Notes: a model not told the origin generated them from the letters alone. 64,000 bases of DNA from ENR-C587 sp942493235 (GCA_942493235.1 OW818676.1:1860001-1924000), one strand, 5' to 3'; shown: positions 42,885 through 52,401, counted from the first letter of the stretch. Made by a program: numbers and translations.

Positions 42885-45110
42885 ATGAAAAAATACCGCA
42901 ATATAGTTTCGTTTTGTATTTTTTTAATATTTATTATGCATCAGACAAATATGAGTAATATAGTAACTCATAGTAATTTAGTAAGAATATTGAAATATGA
43001 CAAAGCAAAAAGTGAGAATAAGAATTATATTCTCAAATCTGCTAAAAATGAGTACGAAGGATTTCACATTACCATTCAATCAGATGGAAATCAATTAGAT
43101 AGTATTGAAATAGTATTTTCCGATATTGTTAATATTGACGGCGATACTATTGCTAAATCTAATCTGTTAATTTATCGGGAGCATTACTTAAATATTGATA
43201 CATTGAGCCATTTATCAACCGCCCCCAAAGGATATTATCCCGATGCTCTGATTCCTTTTATTAATCCCTTAAATAATCAAGTAATAAATTCGGCTAAGTA
43301 TATAGCAAATAATTATAGTATAGATAAAGCAGATTCGAATATCAATCAGTCGTACTATTTTGAATTATATACTCCGAAATCTGTAAAAGCAGGTGATTAT
43401 AATACACTTATCACTATTAAAGCTAAAAATGAAACAATTGCTCAAGTGAATTTGACTATTCATATCTGGGACTTTACTCTGCCGGATGAGACTCCATTTA
43501 GAAGTTGTTTCGGGCTAAGTGGTAACACTTACAAAAACTATTTTGGGGGCGGTCAGTCCGAGCGTTTTAAAACTGCTAATCTTGAATTTGAGAAATCCAT
43601 GCGTCAGCACAGGATTTTTCCAGATTATCCGCTGAAAGCCGGAGAATATTATTCCAATTCAGGAGTTACTGATTCGGCTGCATTTACTAACTATTTAAAA
43701 TATTATATTGATACATTGTTTGTCAATAGTTTTAAGCTTCCGCTATATACTAATTGGCCGCCGTATAATATTAATACGGACGACACTTTGAACCTAATAA
43801 AATATATAAATTCATTTTATAACTGTTTTAAAAGTATAGGCAGAGAAAATCTATTATATACTTATATTGTTGATGAACCATCAAAAAGAGATTATCTGAA
43901 AATTAATATGATTGAGGGGGGGGCATATATTAAAATTACTGAAACAGCTATTTCAGTTTGTTATAATAGTGGTGTAGTGATTCTTAATTGGGACTTGAGA
44001 TATACTGCCTATAATACACTTGATAAAATTAAAGATTCCCTAATCGCAACAGGATTATTTACAGTTTCAGATGTTTTATATAGCTGCCCTAAGGGAACGC
44101 ATTCTTACAAATCATTGATAAAAAGGGATAGCTTAGATATAAGTACTAATACTAATAACGCGATAATCCAATTCAACGAATATGAATTAGTCCGCCAATT
44201 TGCTTCTATAGTGCATTCTGCAAATCCGAATTTGAAATTCCTTTGCACTGAAAGTCCCGAGACTGATACACCTAAATGGGGGTATTTAATAGGTTCGGTT
44301 GATATTTGGTGCCCTCTTTTTTCATATTGGAACAATCAATTATTGAAAGAGAGACTCGATGCAGGAGAAGAAATCTGGTGCTATACTGCACTTTGCCAAC
44401 CGGGTAAAATTGGACTTTCACCTTATTGGCAGACTGATTACCCACTATTAAATTACAGAATCACTTCTTGGGTTTCATATTTTATGAAATCAGTTGGGGT
44501 ATTATATTGGGAATCAACTTATTGGGGACAATGTGAAAACCCGTGGGAGCAACCCATCACTTACCAAAATTCAGATGAGATTTATTATAATGGCGAAGGC
44601 TCTCTATTTTATCCGGGTGTAGAAGCCGGCTTTGACGGACCTGTAACTTCACTAAGGCTAAAAGCACTAAGGGACGGAATTGAAGACAATATCTATTTCA
44701 AGATTGCCGATTCCCTCGGGCTTCATGATTTTGCTTATGACCAAATTAAATCGCTTGCTCAATTTTGGAATTCATGGATAGACAGTCCCGACTCTCTCGA
44801 ATTAATCAGAGATACTATCGCTATAGAAATTGAAAAAGCTTTAAAGACAAAATCGGTATTGACACCTGATTTATCTAAAAGCCTAACAATTAGTCCTAAT
44901 CCTGCTCAATCTTATATTATAATAAAAAGTGAATATCAAAATCAATCTCCTTATATTCTGAAGATTTATAATGCGATTGGTAATTTAGTATATATTGACG
45001 AATCATATCTTGGTACTAAAATCGATATTAGCAATTTTCCTTTAGGTATATATTACTTAAAAGTGATGTATAATTCAAAACCGATTTTAATGAAATTTTT
45101 AAAGATTTAG
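42885..45110 (+). CDS. Secreted DUF4091/glycoside-hydrolase-like protein with T9SS tail
   Basis: The 741-residue product has a signal peptide (IVSFCIFLIFIMHQ) and then an N-terminal beta domain (ILKSAKNEYEGFHITIQSDG, a typical start of DUF4091 carbohydrate proteins). A TIM-barrel-like middle carries YTYIVDEPSKRDYLK at about 325-340, where Asp-Glu may be catalytic. Next comes the DUF4091 end block GPVTSLRLKALRDGIEDNIY (about 583-603). The last ~75 residues are a T9SS sorting domain (ISPNPAQSYIII, ending FPLGIYYLKVMYNSKPIL). It should be exported and anchored outside. It follows the glycosyltransferase gene and may act on the same surface polysaccharide; that link is inference. Confidence 0.75.
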   Translation: MKKYRNIVSFCIFLIFIMHQTNMSNIVTHSNLVRILKYDKAKSENKNYILKSAKNEYEGFHITIQSDGNQLDSIEIVFSDIVNIDGDTIAKSNLLIYREHYLNIDTLSHLSTAPKGYYPDALIPFINPLNNQVINSAKYIANNYSIDKADSNINQSYYFELYTPKSVKAGDYNTLITIKAKNETIAQVNLTIHIWDFTLPDETPFRSCFGLSGNTYKNYFGGGQSERFKTANLEFEKSMRQHRIFPDYPLKAGEYYSNSGVTDSAAFTNYLKYYIDTLFVNSFKLPLYTNWPPYNINTDDTLNLIKYINSFYNCFKSIGRENLLYTYIVDEPSKRDYLKINMIEGGAYIKITETAISVCYNSGVVILNWDLRYTAYNTLDKIKDSLIATGLFTVSDVLYSCPKGTHSYKSLIKRDSLDISTNTNNAIIQFNEYELVRQFASIVHSANPNLKFLCTESPETDTPKWGYLIGSVDIWCPLFSYWNNQLLKERLDAGEEIWCYTALCQPGKIGLSPYWQTDYPLLNYRITSWVSYFMKSVGVLYWESTYWGQCENPWEQPITYQNSDEIYYNGEGSLFYPGVEAGFDGPVTSLRLKALRDGIEDNIYFKIADSLGLHDFAYDQIKSLAQFWNSWIDSPDSLELIRDTIAIEIEKALKTKSVLTPDLSKSLTISPNPAQSYIIIKSEYQNQSPYILKIYNAIGNLVYIDESYLGTKIDISNFPLGIYYLKVMYNSKPILMKFLKI

Positions 45111-45167
45111 TTTGATTTCTCGATTTAATTGACTTTTTGGGTAATTAAATTGGTTGACTAATAATTT

Positions 45168-45246
45168 GTCATTAGGAACGCAGTGAAGAATCCAGATAAA
45201 GCTAACTTATTGATAATTCTGGATTCTTCGTTACGCTCAGAATGAC
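45168..45246 (+). repeat. 79-bp palindromic dispersed repeat, copy 1
   Basis: Ends GTCATT...AATGAC are inverted, and GAAGAATCCAGA pairs with TCTGGATTCTTC inside. Copies occur at 46939-47016 and, inverted, within 62661-62790. The flanking ~35 bp (TATATTATTAATTTTAG) is also conserved. Non-autonomous element; the rest of the 45111-45443 gap holds nothing else I recognise. Confidence 0.75.
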
Positions 45247-45443
45247 GATTTGGCTATATTATTAATTTTAGTTAAACTACTAATGTAAACATACGTAAGT
45301 CGATATATCACAATGTTAAATCATTAGTTTTAAATAGAGGGAGATATAAATTTTGCACTTCTGTAGCAGGTTTGTAAAATGGTTTGGTAATGGACTCAAG
45401 CTAAATTCCAATATAAGCTAATAGTTATTTAAAAGTAAAATCT

Positions 45444-45818
45444 TTATATCTTTTTATAAGTTTTATTTCCGGCTATATGTACAGTAACCATAATTGCGAT
45501 ATATGACAACAATACTTTGAGATAAATCAAATCAATCAGGAAAAATGTTGTATAGTGAATACTTATCCAAAGTAGAGAAATTGACAGTATTTTTGAGTTA
45601 AGTGGGATTCCTTTGCCCTGCTTATAATTATTTAAATACTTGCCAAATATCTTATTAGTTATCAAAAAGTTATATAATCTTTGGGAGCTTTGAGCATATA
45701 GAAATGCGGATAATAGCATAAAAGGGGTAGTGGGAAGTATAGGTAGAAAGATTCCGACTATCCCCATAAATAGTGATAATGAGCCCAGACAAATAAATAT
45801 TATTTTCTTTAAACTCAT
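45444..45818 (-). CDS. DUF454 (YbaN-like) inner-membrane protein
   Basis: The 124-residue product matches the DUF454/YbaN family at normal length: IFICLGSLSLFMGIVGIFLP then ILPTTPFMLLSAFLYAQSS (the conserved G-x-x-L-P-x-L-P-T-T-P-F), followed by YNFLITNKIFGKYL and two more hydrophobic segments. Several TM helices place it in the inner membrane. Function unknown. Its start is directly adjacent to the stop of the GDPD gene on the same strand, so the two form an operon. Confidence 0.85.
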   Translation of the reverse strand: MSLKKIIFICLGSLSLFMGIVGIFLPILPTTPFMLLSAFLYAQSSQRLYNFLITNKIFGKYLNNYKQGKGIPLNSKILSISLLWISIHYTTFFLIDLIYLKVLLSYIAIMVTVHIAGNKTYKKI

Positions 45819-46574
45819 TTATCTATTTGAAGTATGATTAAGGAGTTTTACTATTTCTTTAGGATTATTTGTACCTAAAGCCATTGCATTATACCTTAGT
45901 GCTTTATCTAATTGCTTTTGATTATCAACAGAATAAACTCCGAGAAACACTTCGGATATTTTAGCCGATTCGGTAATCCTTTTGTTTATTCCCGATAGGG
46001 AGCAAATATAAGCATCAATATTGAGTTTGGTCTTTAATTCTTCAGGCATAAGTGTGTGTCGCGGAATTCTAATGCCGGCTGTGTTAATATGTGGGAATCT
46101 ATTTTTTATATATGCAAGCATATCATAGTAATAAGAAGCCAATATTACTTGCTCGGGATTAGAATATTTCTCGATTTCACTGACTAATTTGTCTATATAA
46201 TTTATAAAATCATTGCTTTGCGGTTTTTTAATTTCAATGTTCAAATATACTTTATCTTTAGCTAATTCGAGTAATTCGGATAATCTGGGGATTTTTAGAT
46301 TTTTAAATTCATCAGTACTACTTATGCTAATATCTTTGAATTCATTATAATTCAAATCGTAAATATTGGCTTTAATCGAGGAAATTAATTTATTATGATG
46401 GACTACTATTACACTATCTTTTGTATAGTGAATATCGGTCTCTATCATATCTGCCCCTACATTTATAGCGGATAAAAATGCCGGCATAGTATTTTCAAGA
46501 CATTCGGCAGAAGCCCCTCTGTGAGCGGCAATCAAGTATTTATTGGTTTTTACGAATTCTCTAAGACTTATCAT
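45819..46574 (-). CDS. ugpQ: Glycerophosphodiester phosphodiesterase
   Basis: A 251-residue GDPD-family enzyme that hydrolyses glycerophosphodiesters to glycerol-3-phosphate and an alcohol. The key blocks are AAHRGASAECLENTMPAFL at about 17-35 (catalytic His and Arg, Glu metal ligand), GADMIETDIHYTKDSVIVVH (metal-binding E and D, second catalytic His), and later YLNIEIKK. No signal peptide, so it is cytoplasmic like UgpQ. The C-terminal repeat has SGINKRITESAKISEVFLGV then YSVDNQKQL, where a Trp is usual in many homologues. It is first in a two-gene operon with DUF454. Confidence 0.88.
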   Translation of the reverse strand: MISLREFVKTNKYLIAAHRGASAECLENTMPAFLSAINVGADMIETDIHYTKDSVIVVHHNKLISSIKANIYDLNYNEFKDISISSTDEFKNLKIPRLSELLELAKDKVYLNIEIKKPQSNDFINYIDKLVSEIEKYSNPEQVILASYYYDMLAYIKNRFPHINTAGIRIPRHTLMPEELKTKLNIDAYICSLSGINKRITESAKISEVFLGVYSVDNQKQLDKALRYNAMALGTNNPKEIVKLLNHTSNR

Positions 46575-47045
46575 ATATAGCTACAAATGTTTAACACAAT
46601 CCTAAAACAACTAATTATTTCATTCAAAAGAATATAATTTATGATATTTATGCAAAATAAAAAAATTCTTTTTCTCATTTTTTTGATAATATAAGATTTC
46701 TATTATTATTATAAGACTCTTTCAAAAGCCATTGATTTGTGTTTTTACTAAAAACCCAATTATCCTAAGTGCTTATATCCCTATGCTAAAGAGGCTGTGT
46801 AAATACAAAAATCTATTGCATCTTTATCTCCCCATTCCATTCAACCCCACGCTTTAAAACCTGTGTAAATACTCCTTATCTATTGCAAATGACGGCAAAT
46901 AATATTCCCAACAACATTCAAGTGGCTGTATAAAAGTTGTCATTAGGCACGAAGCGAAGAATCCAGACAAGACTAAATGTTGATAATTTTGGATTCTTCG
47001 TTACTCTGTTAATGACGATTTGTCAATACTATTACTTTTAGACAG
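46575..47045. other. Repeat-filled intergenic region
   Basis: No gene. It contains an AGAGGCTGTGTAAA end of the MITE-like family at 46790, a degenerate second one near 46860 (CCTGTGTAAATACTCC), and a copy of the 79-bp palindromic repeat (46939-47016). The IS630 element is inserted at the outer edge of that last repeat's conserved flank. Confidence 0.6.
46939..47016 (+). repeat. 79-bp palindromic dispersed repeat, copy 2
   Basis: GTCATTAGGCACGAAGCG opens the copy, AATGAC closes it, with GAAGAATCCAGA and TTGGATTCTTC as the inner arms. It has one base fewer than copy 1. The flank CAATACTATTACTTTTAGAC leads straight into the left end of the IS630 element. Confidence 0.75.
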
Positions 47046-47062
47046 TATTATATCATTTTCTA

Positions 47063-47094
47063 CTTGTAATGCGACAAATAAATGATTATATTTG
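47063..47094 (+). promoter_or_regulatory. Promoter of the IS630 transposase
   Basis: TATATTTG (47087-47094) fits the Bacteroidota -7 box TAnnTTTG. CTTG (47063-47066) lies about 20 nt upstream in place of the -33 TTTG box. The start would fall about 30 nt before the ATG at 47131. Confidence 0.35.
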
Positions 47095-47130
47095 TATATT
47101 GTCAATTGTCAATTGTTAAAAGGAAATGTT

Positions 47131-47634
47131 ATGGGTCGTCCAAAAATATTGATAGATAATTCGTACCAACAACTATTGCATTCTGATATAAAAAAAATAA
47201 CTGATTCAGATATAGTAATAAAACTAAAGGCGATATCTGCATCATTGTCAAATAAAGAATCAGATGTAGCTATAATGTATGGCATATCTCGATCTACATT
47301 ACTAAGATGGATCAGTAAATATCAAAAATATGGTGTAGAAGGTTTAAGGTCAAAAAAACGCGGTCACTATCCCGAGAAATTAAGCAAGGAAGAAAAAGCA
47401 ATAATTTTCAAATGGATTAGCACAAGTAAAGACAATTCAGGCAAACAGGTACATTGGACATTGGTTCGATTAATAAAGGAGATATTTACTGTATTCGGCA
47501 AAGAAATAGGAAAAACACCTTTATGGTTGACATTAAAGAAATTGAATTTAACAATCAAAGTACCCAGACCTAAACATCATAAATCAAATGAAGAAGACCA
47601 ATTAAACTTTAAAAAAAACTCAAATAATGATTAA
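47131..47634 (+). CDS. IS630 transposase, N-terminal part (DNA binding)
   Basis: 167 residues from the ATG at 47131 (AAGGA 7 nt upstream, beginning MGRPKILID); the earlier in-frame start has no ribosome-binding site. It carries the paired helix-turn-helix of IS630 transposases: SNKESDVAIMYGISRSTLLR then WISKYQKYGVEGLRSKKRGH, and a second helical region before IKVPRPKHHKS. The catalytic domain is in the next frame. The run of eight A at about 47612-47619 precedes the stop. The downstream frame is +1 relative to this one, so a +1 (or -2) shift in this region would join the two into a ~350-residue enzyme of usual size. Confidence 0.8.
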   Translation: MGRPKILIDNSYQQLLHSDIKKITDSDIVIKLKAISASLSNKESDVAIMYGISRSTLLRWISKYQKYGVEGLRSKKRGHYPEKLSKEEKAIIFKWISTSKDNSGKQVHWTLVRLIKEIFTVFGKEIGKTPLWLTLKKLNLTIKVPRPKHHKSNEEDQLNFKKNSNND

Positions 47635-48166
47635 TAATCTTCAAGAAAAAGAAAATTATAAAATAATGTTTTTTGACGAAGGGAGATTCGGTCTCCGATC
47701 AACAGTAATGCGAGTATGGGCTGAAAAAGGAAAACGATTATCAGTAATGGTACAACAAGGTTTTAAAAATTTCTATGGTTTTTCATCAGTATGTCCATTT
47801 GACGGTACCAATTATTCATTGCTATTACCTGGAGTAAATACAGAGCTAATGCAATATTACATTGATAATCTTAGTAAAGAATTTTCGGATAAAAAAATAA
47901 TATTATTTATGGATCAAGCCGGTTGGCATAAATCAAGGAACTTACAGATACCAGAAAACATTAGGTTTGAATTTTTACCTGCATATTCGCCAGAATTAAA
48001 TCCGGTCGAGAAACTATGGCAATGGATTAAAAAAGAATGTTTACACAATTTTATTTACAATTCTCTAAAAGAACTAGAGGATGCTGTAATTGTAGAATTT
48101 CAAAAACTTACTTTGTCAAAATATAAAAAATTATGTAATTGCAATTATATGTCCTATTTCATGTAG
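47627..48166 (+). CDS. IS630 transposase, C-terminal DDE domain
   Basis: 179 residues holding the full catalytic triad: IMFFDEGRFGL (first Asp), IILFMDQAGWHKS (second Asp, the 'D-x-A-x-x-H-K-S' motif) and PAYSPELNPVEKLWQWIKKE (Glu). It overlaps the upstream reading by 8 nt in the +1 frame. It may be expressed by ribosomal frameshifting on the nearby A8 run, by re-initiation at ATGATT, or be dead after a frameshift mutation; the triad itself is intact. The ends of the element lie 14 nt beyond the stop. Confidence 0.8.
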   Translation: MINNLQEKENYKIMFFDEGRFGLRSTVMRVWAEKGKRLSVMVQQGFKNFYGFSSVCPFDGTNYSLLLPGVNTELMQYYIDNLSKEFSDKKIILFMDQAGWHKSRNLQIPENIRFEFLPAYSPELNPVEKLWQWIKKECLHNFIYNSLKELEDAVIVEFQKLTLSKYKKLCNCNYMSYFM

Positions 48167-48264
48167 GAAATGATATTATAGGGGCTTGGGGATAGGGGTA
48201 CATAATACAATCAGTTTAAATGATTTCTAATAATTCATGATGTTAGACTATATATAAATATTCC

Positions 48265-48948
48265 TTAAAACTTCAAACCAATACCAAAGATAAAACCCAT
48301 ATCGGAATTCGGCATATTGAATTTTAAGCCGACTTGAGGTTCAAAAAATACTCTTTCGTTCAATTTGAATAATAACTTGAAACCTAAAGAGGGGGTAATC
48401 CTAAATTCTTCATCATCATCTACTATAGTCTCATAGCTTAAAATATTAAAGTAAAAAGAAGGAGAAATTAGTTGGTCAGGATTAGTATAGATAGTAAAGC
48501 CCTCCGGTATCAGCAATAGAAGTGCAAATGCTGCATATCCCGAAATATCCTCTTGGCATTTATCGGGGTCATCATCATCGCAGTATTCACAGCAGTCTTC
48601 ATTATTGTTCGAATCGTCTTCCGATAATGACTTTATTAGATAAAAAGCTCCGGCAGTCCCCAATGTAGTATGAAATGAAGTCTTTTTAGATCCCATGCTC
48701 ATCCCAATTGAGTAATTTAATGAAAAATGCTTGCTTAGCAAATATTCATATTGAATGTTGATATTGTTTGACGGCTTTCCTTGCGAGAATATCGCATTGT
48801 ATCCCACACTGAAATATCCGACTCTCTTAGTGATTAGAGTATCTTTCTTAATATCTAAGTAATTAATATTCGTTGATTCTTCTTGTGAAAATATTTTAGT
48901 CAAAGTGCATAATAGCAATAGAATACACCAAAGAAATAATTTCTTCAT
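48265..48948 (-). CDS. Putative outer-membrane beta-barrel protein
   Basis: 227 residues from the ATG at 48948, chosen because GAGGG lies upstream and a signal peptide starts at once (LFLWCILLLLCTLTKIFSQ). The mature part alternates polar and hydrophobic residues (VGYFSVGYNAIFSQG, FSLNYSIGMSMG, FFEPQVGLKFNMPNS) and ends with GFIFGIGLKF, a terminal Phe strand like outer-membrane barrels. An unusual Asp/Glu/Cys-rich loop (NNEDCCEYCDDDDPDKC) interrupts the middle and may bind metal or form disulfides. No named family recognised. Confidence 0.55.
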   Translation of the reverse strand: MKKLFLWCILLLLCTLTKIFSQEESTNINYLDIKKDTLITKRVGYFSVGYNAIFSQGKPSNNINIQYEYLLSKHFSLNYSIGMSMGSKKTSFHTTLGTAGAFYLIKSLSEDDSNNNEDCCEYCDDDDPDKCQEDISGYAAFALLLLIPEGFTIYTNPDQLISPSFYFNILSYETIVDDDEEFRITPSLGFKLLFKLNERVFFEPQVGLKFNMPNSDMGFIFGIGLKF

Positions 48949-49027
48949 AATTACCCTCATAATTATAATCCCTTATATAATTATAAAGACGATAGTCAAA
49001 TAAAAAGTGTTACAATAAATCTGAAAA

Positions 49028-51436
49028 TCATTGAGGATTTTGAAATTCTAAAATGAAGGTGCTGCCTTTATCTACTTCACTTTCGACAATAATTTTACCG
49101 GAGTGTTTTTCAATAAAATCTTTGCATAAAATTAGCCCTAATCCGGTACCTTTTTCTTTGGAAGTACCAAGAGTAGTAATATTTACGTCGATTCGGAACA
49201 GCTTATCAATTACTTCTTTTTTGATACCTATGCCGGTATCTTTGAAGTATATCCTGAAGACATCACTATCTACCGAGCTGCTTATAAAAATACTTCCGCC
49301 GTTAGTAGTAAATTTAATTGCGTTTGATAATAAATTTCTAAAAATAGTAGTTAGCATATTCTTGTCGCAGAATAAATATGTATTTGGAGTAATAGTTGAC
49401 TCTACAATAATATTCTTTTTAGCAGCGTATTCATTCATCAGTAGCATAGCTTCGCTAATAATACCGAATACATCATTCATCTCCGGTCTGAACTCAATCC
49501 TCCCGCTTTGAGCCATAGCCCATTGAAGTAAGTCATTTAGTAGCTGAGAGAGATTTGCAGCCGAATTAAATATTTTGGTATATTCTTTTATTTTTTGAAT
49601 TTCTTCGATTTTATTTCCATATCTGATTAATATATCAGAAGAGAGCATCAATACTTGTAAAGGATTTTTTAGGTCGTGAGCTATTATCGAAATAAATTTA
49701 TCCTTTGCGGCAATAGTATCTTTTAAATTATACTCTGAAATAGCTAATTTTTCATTTAATAAGAAAAGTTTTTGGGATTCTTCGACCAAAGCATCGTTTA
49801 ATAATGATAATTCCGTGTTGCTTTCTTGAAGTTCCGCCAATGCGTTATTGAGTTCGGATGTCCTTTCTTCTACTTTGTTTTCTAATTCGTAGTTAAGCAT
49901 AATAATAAGGTTTTCGGCATTTTTACGGTCAGTAATATCAATATCCATACATATATAAGTACTTTCGTCCGAAATATCCGGAATCTTATATATAGTTGAA
50001 AGTATGGTTTTTAAAGCACCAGATTTGGTATAAACTTCTATTTCTTTAGGACCATAAAAAGTATTTTCAGTATCAATACTTTTGATTAAATCAATCATAT
50101 TAATAGTGCTATTTTTTACTGTTACGTAATCATCAATATTTTTACCAAGTGCTTCCTCTTGTAAATAGCCATAAGTATTTTCGGAAGCTTTATTCCAGAA
50201 ATTTATTATTCCGTTTTTGTCGAAAGACTGAATTGCAATATTTGGCGAAAAGTGAGTAATTGCTTTGTATTTTGCTTCGCTATGTACTAATGCTAATTCG
50301 GCTTTTTTAAGAGCCGTTATATCAATATACATAGCAAATAGAGCGATATTATTGTTGTCTAAAATGATAGGCTTAGTAATTAAGACTACATTTTTAAGTT
50401 CTCCAGATTTGGTTCGCCGAATTGTTTCTAAAGAGCGACTTCTCTGTTTTGGAGATAATGTCTTTAATTCATTTAATTCATAACGTCGGTCGTCAGGGAT
50501 AATTAATTCATCAATCGGGTTACTTATTGTTTCGTGGTCGGAATAACCGAATAATTGCTCAAATTCATAATTAATTCTAATTATACGCCAGTTGTTATCT
50601 ACAATTGCAATGGCAACAGGGGCTTCATCAAAAAGCTTTTGCATGAATGCTTTTTGCAGATTTAAACTATCTTCGGCATTCTTCTTTTCAGTTATATCCC
50701 GAGAAAATAAGGCTACTTTCGATAGATTGCCATTATCATCTATTAGGGGGAATACTGAATTTTCGAGCCACATCCCATCTCTGAAATCTAAAAAAGTACC
50801 GGGAATCTTACTCAAGGCAATTTCGGTAATTTTTGCTCTTCTAAAGCTATAATCGTCATTAGGAAATAATTCATATAAACTTTTACCGAGCATTTCACTG
50901 ACAGTCATATTAAATCTGTTAGCCATGATTTTATTAACAGTAAGTACTATTGCGTTACTATCCATCAAAATTGCGGCATCAGTTGTCGCATTAATTAGGG
51001 CTTCGGCAGACTTCTCTGCTTCTCGGAGTGCCATTTTTGATTTGTAAGCTTCTTTTCTATTTTCAGCTTCCCTGATTTCTCTTTCTATACTTGGCACTAA
51101 TCGAGTGAAATTGTCTTTTGAGATGTAATCTGCGGCTCCGGCTTTCATAAACTTAACGATTTGCTCTTCGGAAATATGCCCCGAAACTATTATTATAGGG
51201 ATATTTTGGTTATAATTACGTATGATTTTAATTGATTCTTCTGCACTGAAATTCGGCATTTCATTGTCGGTAATAATTATGTCCCATTTGTCGGAATTGA
51301 TAATACTAATCAGTGCTTCTGCCGTATCAACAATTATATAATTGAGTGAATAACCGGCATTCTTAATTACTCTGAATAATAGCAAAGCATCATCTTCAGA
51401 GTCTTCAATTAATATCATATTTAATATATTGTCCAA
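49028..51436 (-). CDS. REC-PAS-PAS-PAS hybrid histidine kinase
   Basis: An 802-residue signalling kinase with no TM segment, hence cytoplasmic. It starts with a receiver domain (ILIEDSEDDALLLFRVI, phospho-Asp near 55 in IIITDNEMPNF). Three PAS domains follow, starting near 147, 267 and 388 (NATTDAAILMDSN, DEAPVAIAIVDNNWRI, THFSPNIAIQSFDKNG). A coiled coil, the HisKA H-box (FISIIAHDLKNPLQVLMLSS, His near 583) and the ATPase (NLLSNAIKFT, DTGIGI, GTGLGLILCKDFIE) complete it. The TTG at 51436 is used as start because AAAGGA lies 7 nt upstream; an ATG at 51418 is the alternative. It begins 2 nt after the response regulator gene, so the pair works together. Confidence 0.85.
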   Translation of the reverse strand: MDNILNMILIEDSEDDALLLFRVIKNAGYSLNYIIVDTAEALISIINSDKWDIIITDNEMPNFSAEESIKIIRNYNQNIPIIIVSGHISEEQIVKFMKAGAADYISKDNFTRLVPSIEREIREAENRKEAYKSKMALREAEKSAEALINATTDAAILMDSNAIVLTVNKIMANRFNMTVSEMLGKSLYELFPNDDYSFRRAKITEIALSKIPGTFLDFRDGMWLENSVFPLIDDNGNLSKVALFSRDITEKKNAEDSLNLQKAFMQKLFDEAPVAIAIVDNNWRIIRINYEFEQLFGYSDHETISNPIDELIIPDDRRYELNELKTLSPKQRSRSLETIRRTKSGELKNVVLITKPIILDNNNIALFAMYIDITALKKAELALVHSEAKYKAITHFSPNIAIQSFDKNGIINFWNKASENTYGYLQEEALGKNIDDYVTVKNSTINMIDLIKSIDTENTFYGPKEIEVYTKSGALKTILSTIYKIPDISDESTYICMDIDITDRKNAENLIIMLNYELENKVEERTSELNNALAELQESNTELSLLNDALVEESQKLFLLNEKLAISEYNLKDTIAAKDKFISIIAHDLKNPLQVLMLSSDILIRYGNKIEEIQKIKEYTKIFNSAANLSQLLNDLLQWAMAQSGRIEFRPEMNDVFGIISEAMLLMNEYAAKKNIIVESTITPNTYLFCDKNMLTTIFRNLLSNAIKFTTNGGSIFISSSVDSDVFRIYFKDTGIGIKKEVIDKLFRIDVNITTLGTSKEKGTGLGLILCKDFIEKHSGKIIVESEVDKGSTFILEFQNPQ

Positions 51437-51438
51437 AA

Positions 51439-51882
51439 TTAATCCTTTCTATCCGGATGCTCGTTTAACAAAATCCAGTAAAGCCCAAGCCTGCCGACTG
51501 ATTCAACAAATTCTGCAAAATCAACCGGCTTACGAATATAACTATTGGCTCCTAATTCATATCCCTTGATAATATCCACATCTTCACTGGAAGATGTTAA
51601 TATTACAACCGGTAAATATTTTGTAGCTTTATTAGTTCGGATTTTTTCAAGTACTTCTAATCCGTCAACTATAGGTAATTTTAAATCTAATAATACTACC
51701 TGTGGTAGCTCTTCCGGATTTCGGCTTGCGAATTTCCCACGGCAGAATATAAAGTCCAAAGCCTCAAGCCCGTCTCGGACAACAATTATTTCGTTTACAA
51801 TATTGTGCTTTTTTAAAGCACGTATGGTTAGAAGTTCATCATCAGGATTGTCTTCAACTAATAAAATAATTTTTTCATTCAT
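51439..51882 (-). CDS. Rcp1-type single-domain response regulator
   Basis: 147 residues from the ATG at 51882; the longer reading adds 20 hydrophobic residues without a ribosome-binding site. The receiver domain has ILLVEDNPDDELLTIRALKK (acidic pocket), VVLLDLKLPIVDGLEVLEKI (phospho-Asp near residue 65), VVILTSSSEDVDIIKGYELG and NSYIRKPVDFAEF (Lys switch). The extended loop between strands 2 and 3 is typical of the phytochrome-associated Rcp1 subgroup. There is no output domain, so it passes phosphate or binds a partner. It is first in an operon with the hybrid kinase, whose own receiver may complete a relay. Confidence 0.88.
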   Translation of the reverse strand: MNEKIILLVEDNPDDELLTIRALKKHNIVNEIIVVRDGLEALDFIFCRGKFASRNPEELPQVVLLDLKLPIVDGLEVLEKIRTNKATKYLPVVILTSSSEDVDIIKGYELGANSYIRKPVDFAEFVESVGRLGLYWILLNEHPDRKD

Positions 51883-51942
51883 TGTAATTCTCAAGATATT
51901 TAAATGACTAATAAATATAAAGAATATTGAGAATATTTCCAA

Positions 51943-52401
51943 ATAATTTAATCTGATTAAGTGAATTTATTTGATATTTTGCTATATTTAGCGTGTAATT
52001 AATTCAATTTAGGAGAGAAATTACCTTTTAGCCGTAGAAAAATAGTTTGGTGTGGCATATAGCAGAGTAAAACACAACTGTTATATTTGTAGTAGAATAG
52101 AAATCAAATACTAATGCAATGGTTATTATAATTTATAAATGAAATAAATTTTTTTACACAGCCTCTTTAGCCTTTGGGGGACGAAAAGAATTGATAAGAG
52201 CTATTTTATATAGGTAAGAAAATAATATAACAGTTAATCGAATTTTTAAATAAAATATTAAATCATTTCAAAAAGATTTCGTATTTTTGAGTTGGTTTAA
52301 TTATTAACCAAAATGTTTAATGTAATATACATGGTGAATTATTGAAAATCTTTACCGATTTATAACTTAATCGGATTATTTATTAAAAATTAAGGTCTAA
52401 G
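51943..52401. other. Gene-free region with single MITE-like end
   Basis: About 460 bases between divergent genes. It contains TTTTTACACAGCCTCTTTAG near 52151-52170, one terminus of the AGAGGCTGTGTAAA repeat family without a matching partner. A TATTTTTG box (52283-52290) could serve the rightward genes. No reading frame. Confidence 0.45.

Larger units (their letters stand above)
47046..48180 (+). mobile_element. IS630-family insertion sequence
   Basis: A 1135-bp element. The left end TATTATATCATTTTCTAC and the right end, read inwards as TATAATATCATTTCCTAC, are terminal inverted repeats agreeing at about 21 of 25 positions. The TA at each tip fits the TA target duplication of the IS630/Tc1 group. 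It carries one transposase split over two reading frames (47131-47634 and 47627-48166). The length is normal for the family. Confidence 0.8.

Noticed and set aside
43510..43540. TAAGTGGTAACACTTA palindrome shared with the left island flank
   Set aside because: Here it is inside the coding sequence of the DUF4091-like gene and lacks the rest of the repeat; probably chance.
47605..47640. Classical -1 frameshift at A-AAA-AAC in the IS630 transposase
   Set aside because: The -1 frame meets a stop three codons later; the catalytic part lies in the +1 frame.
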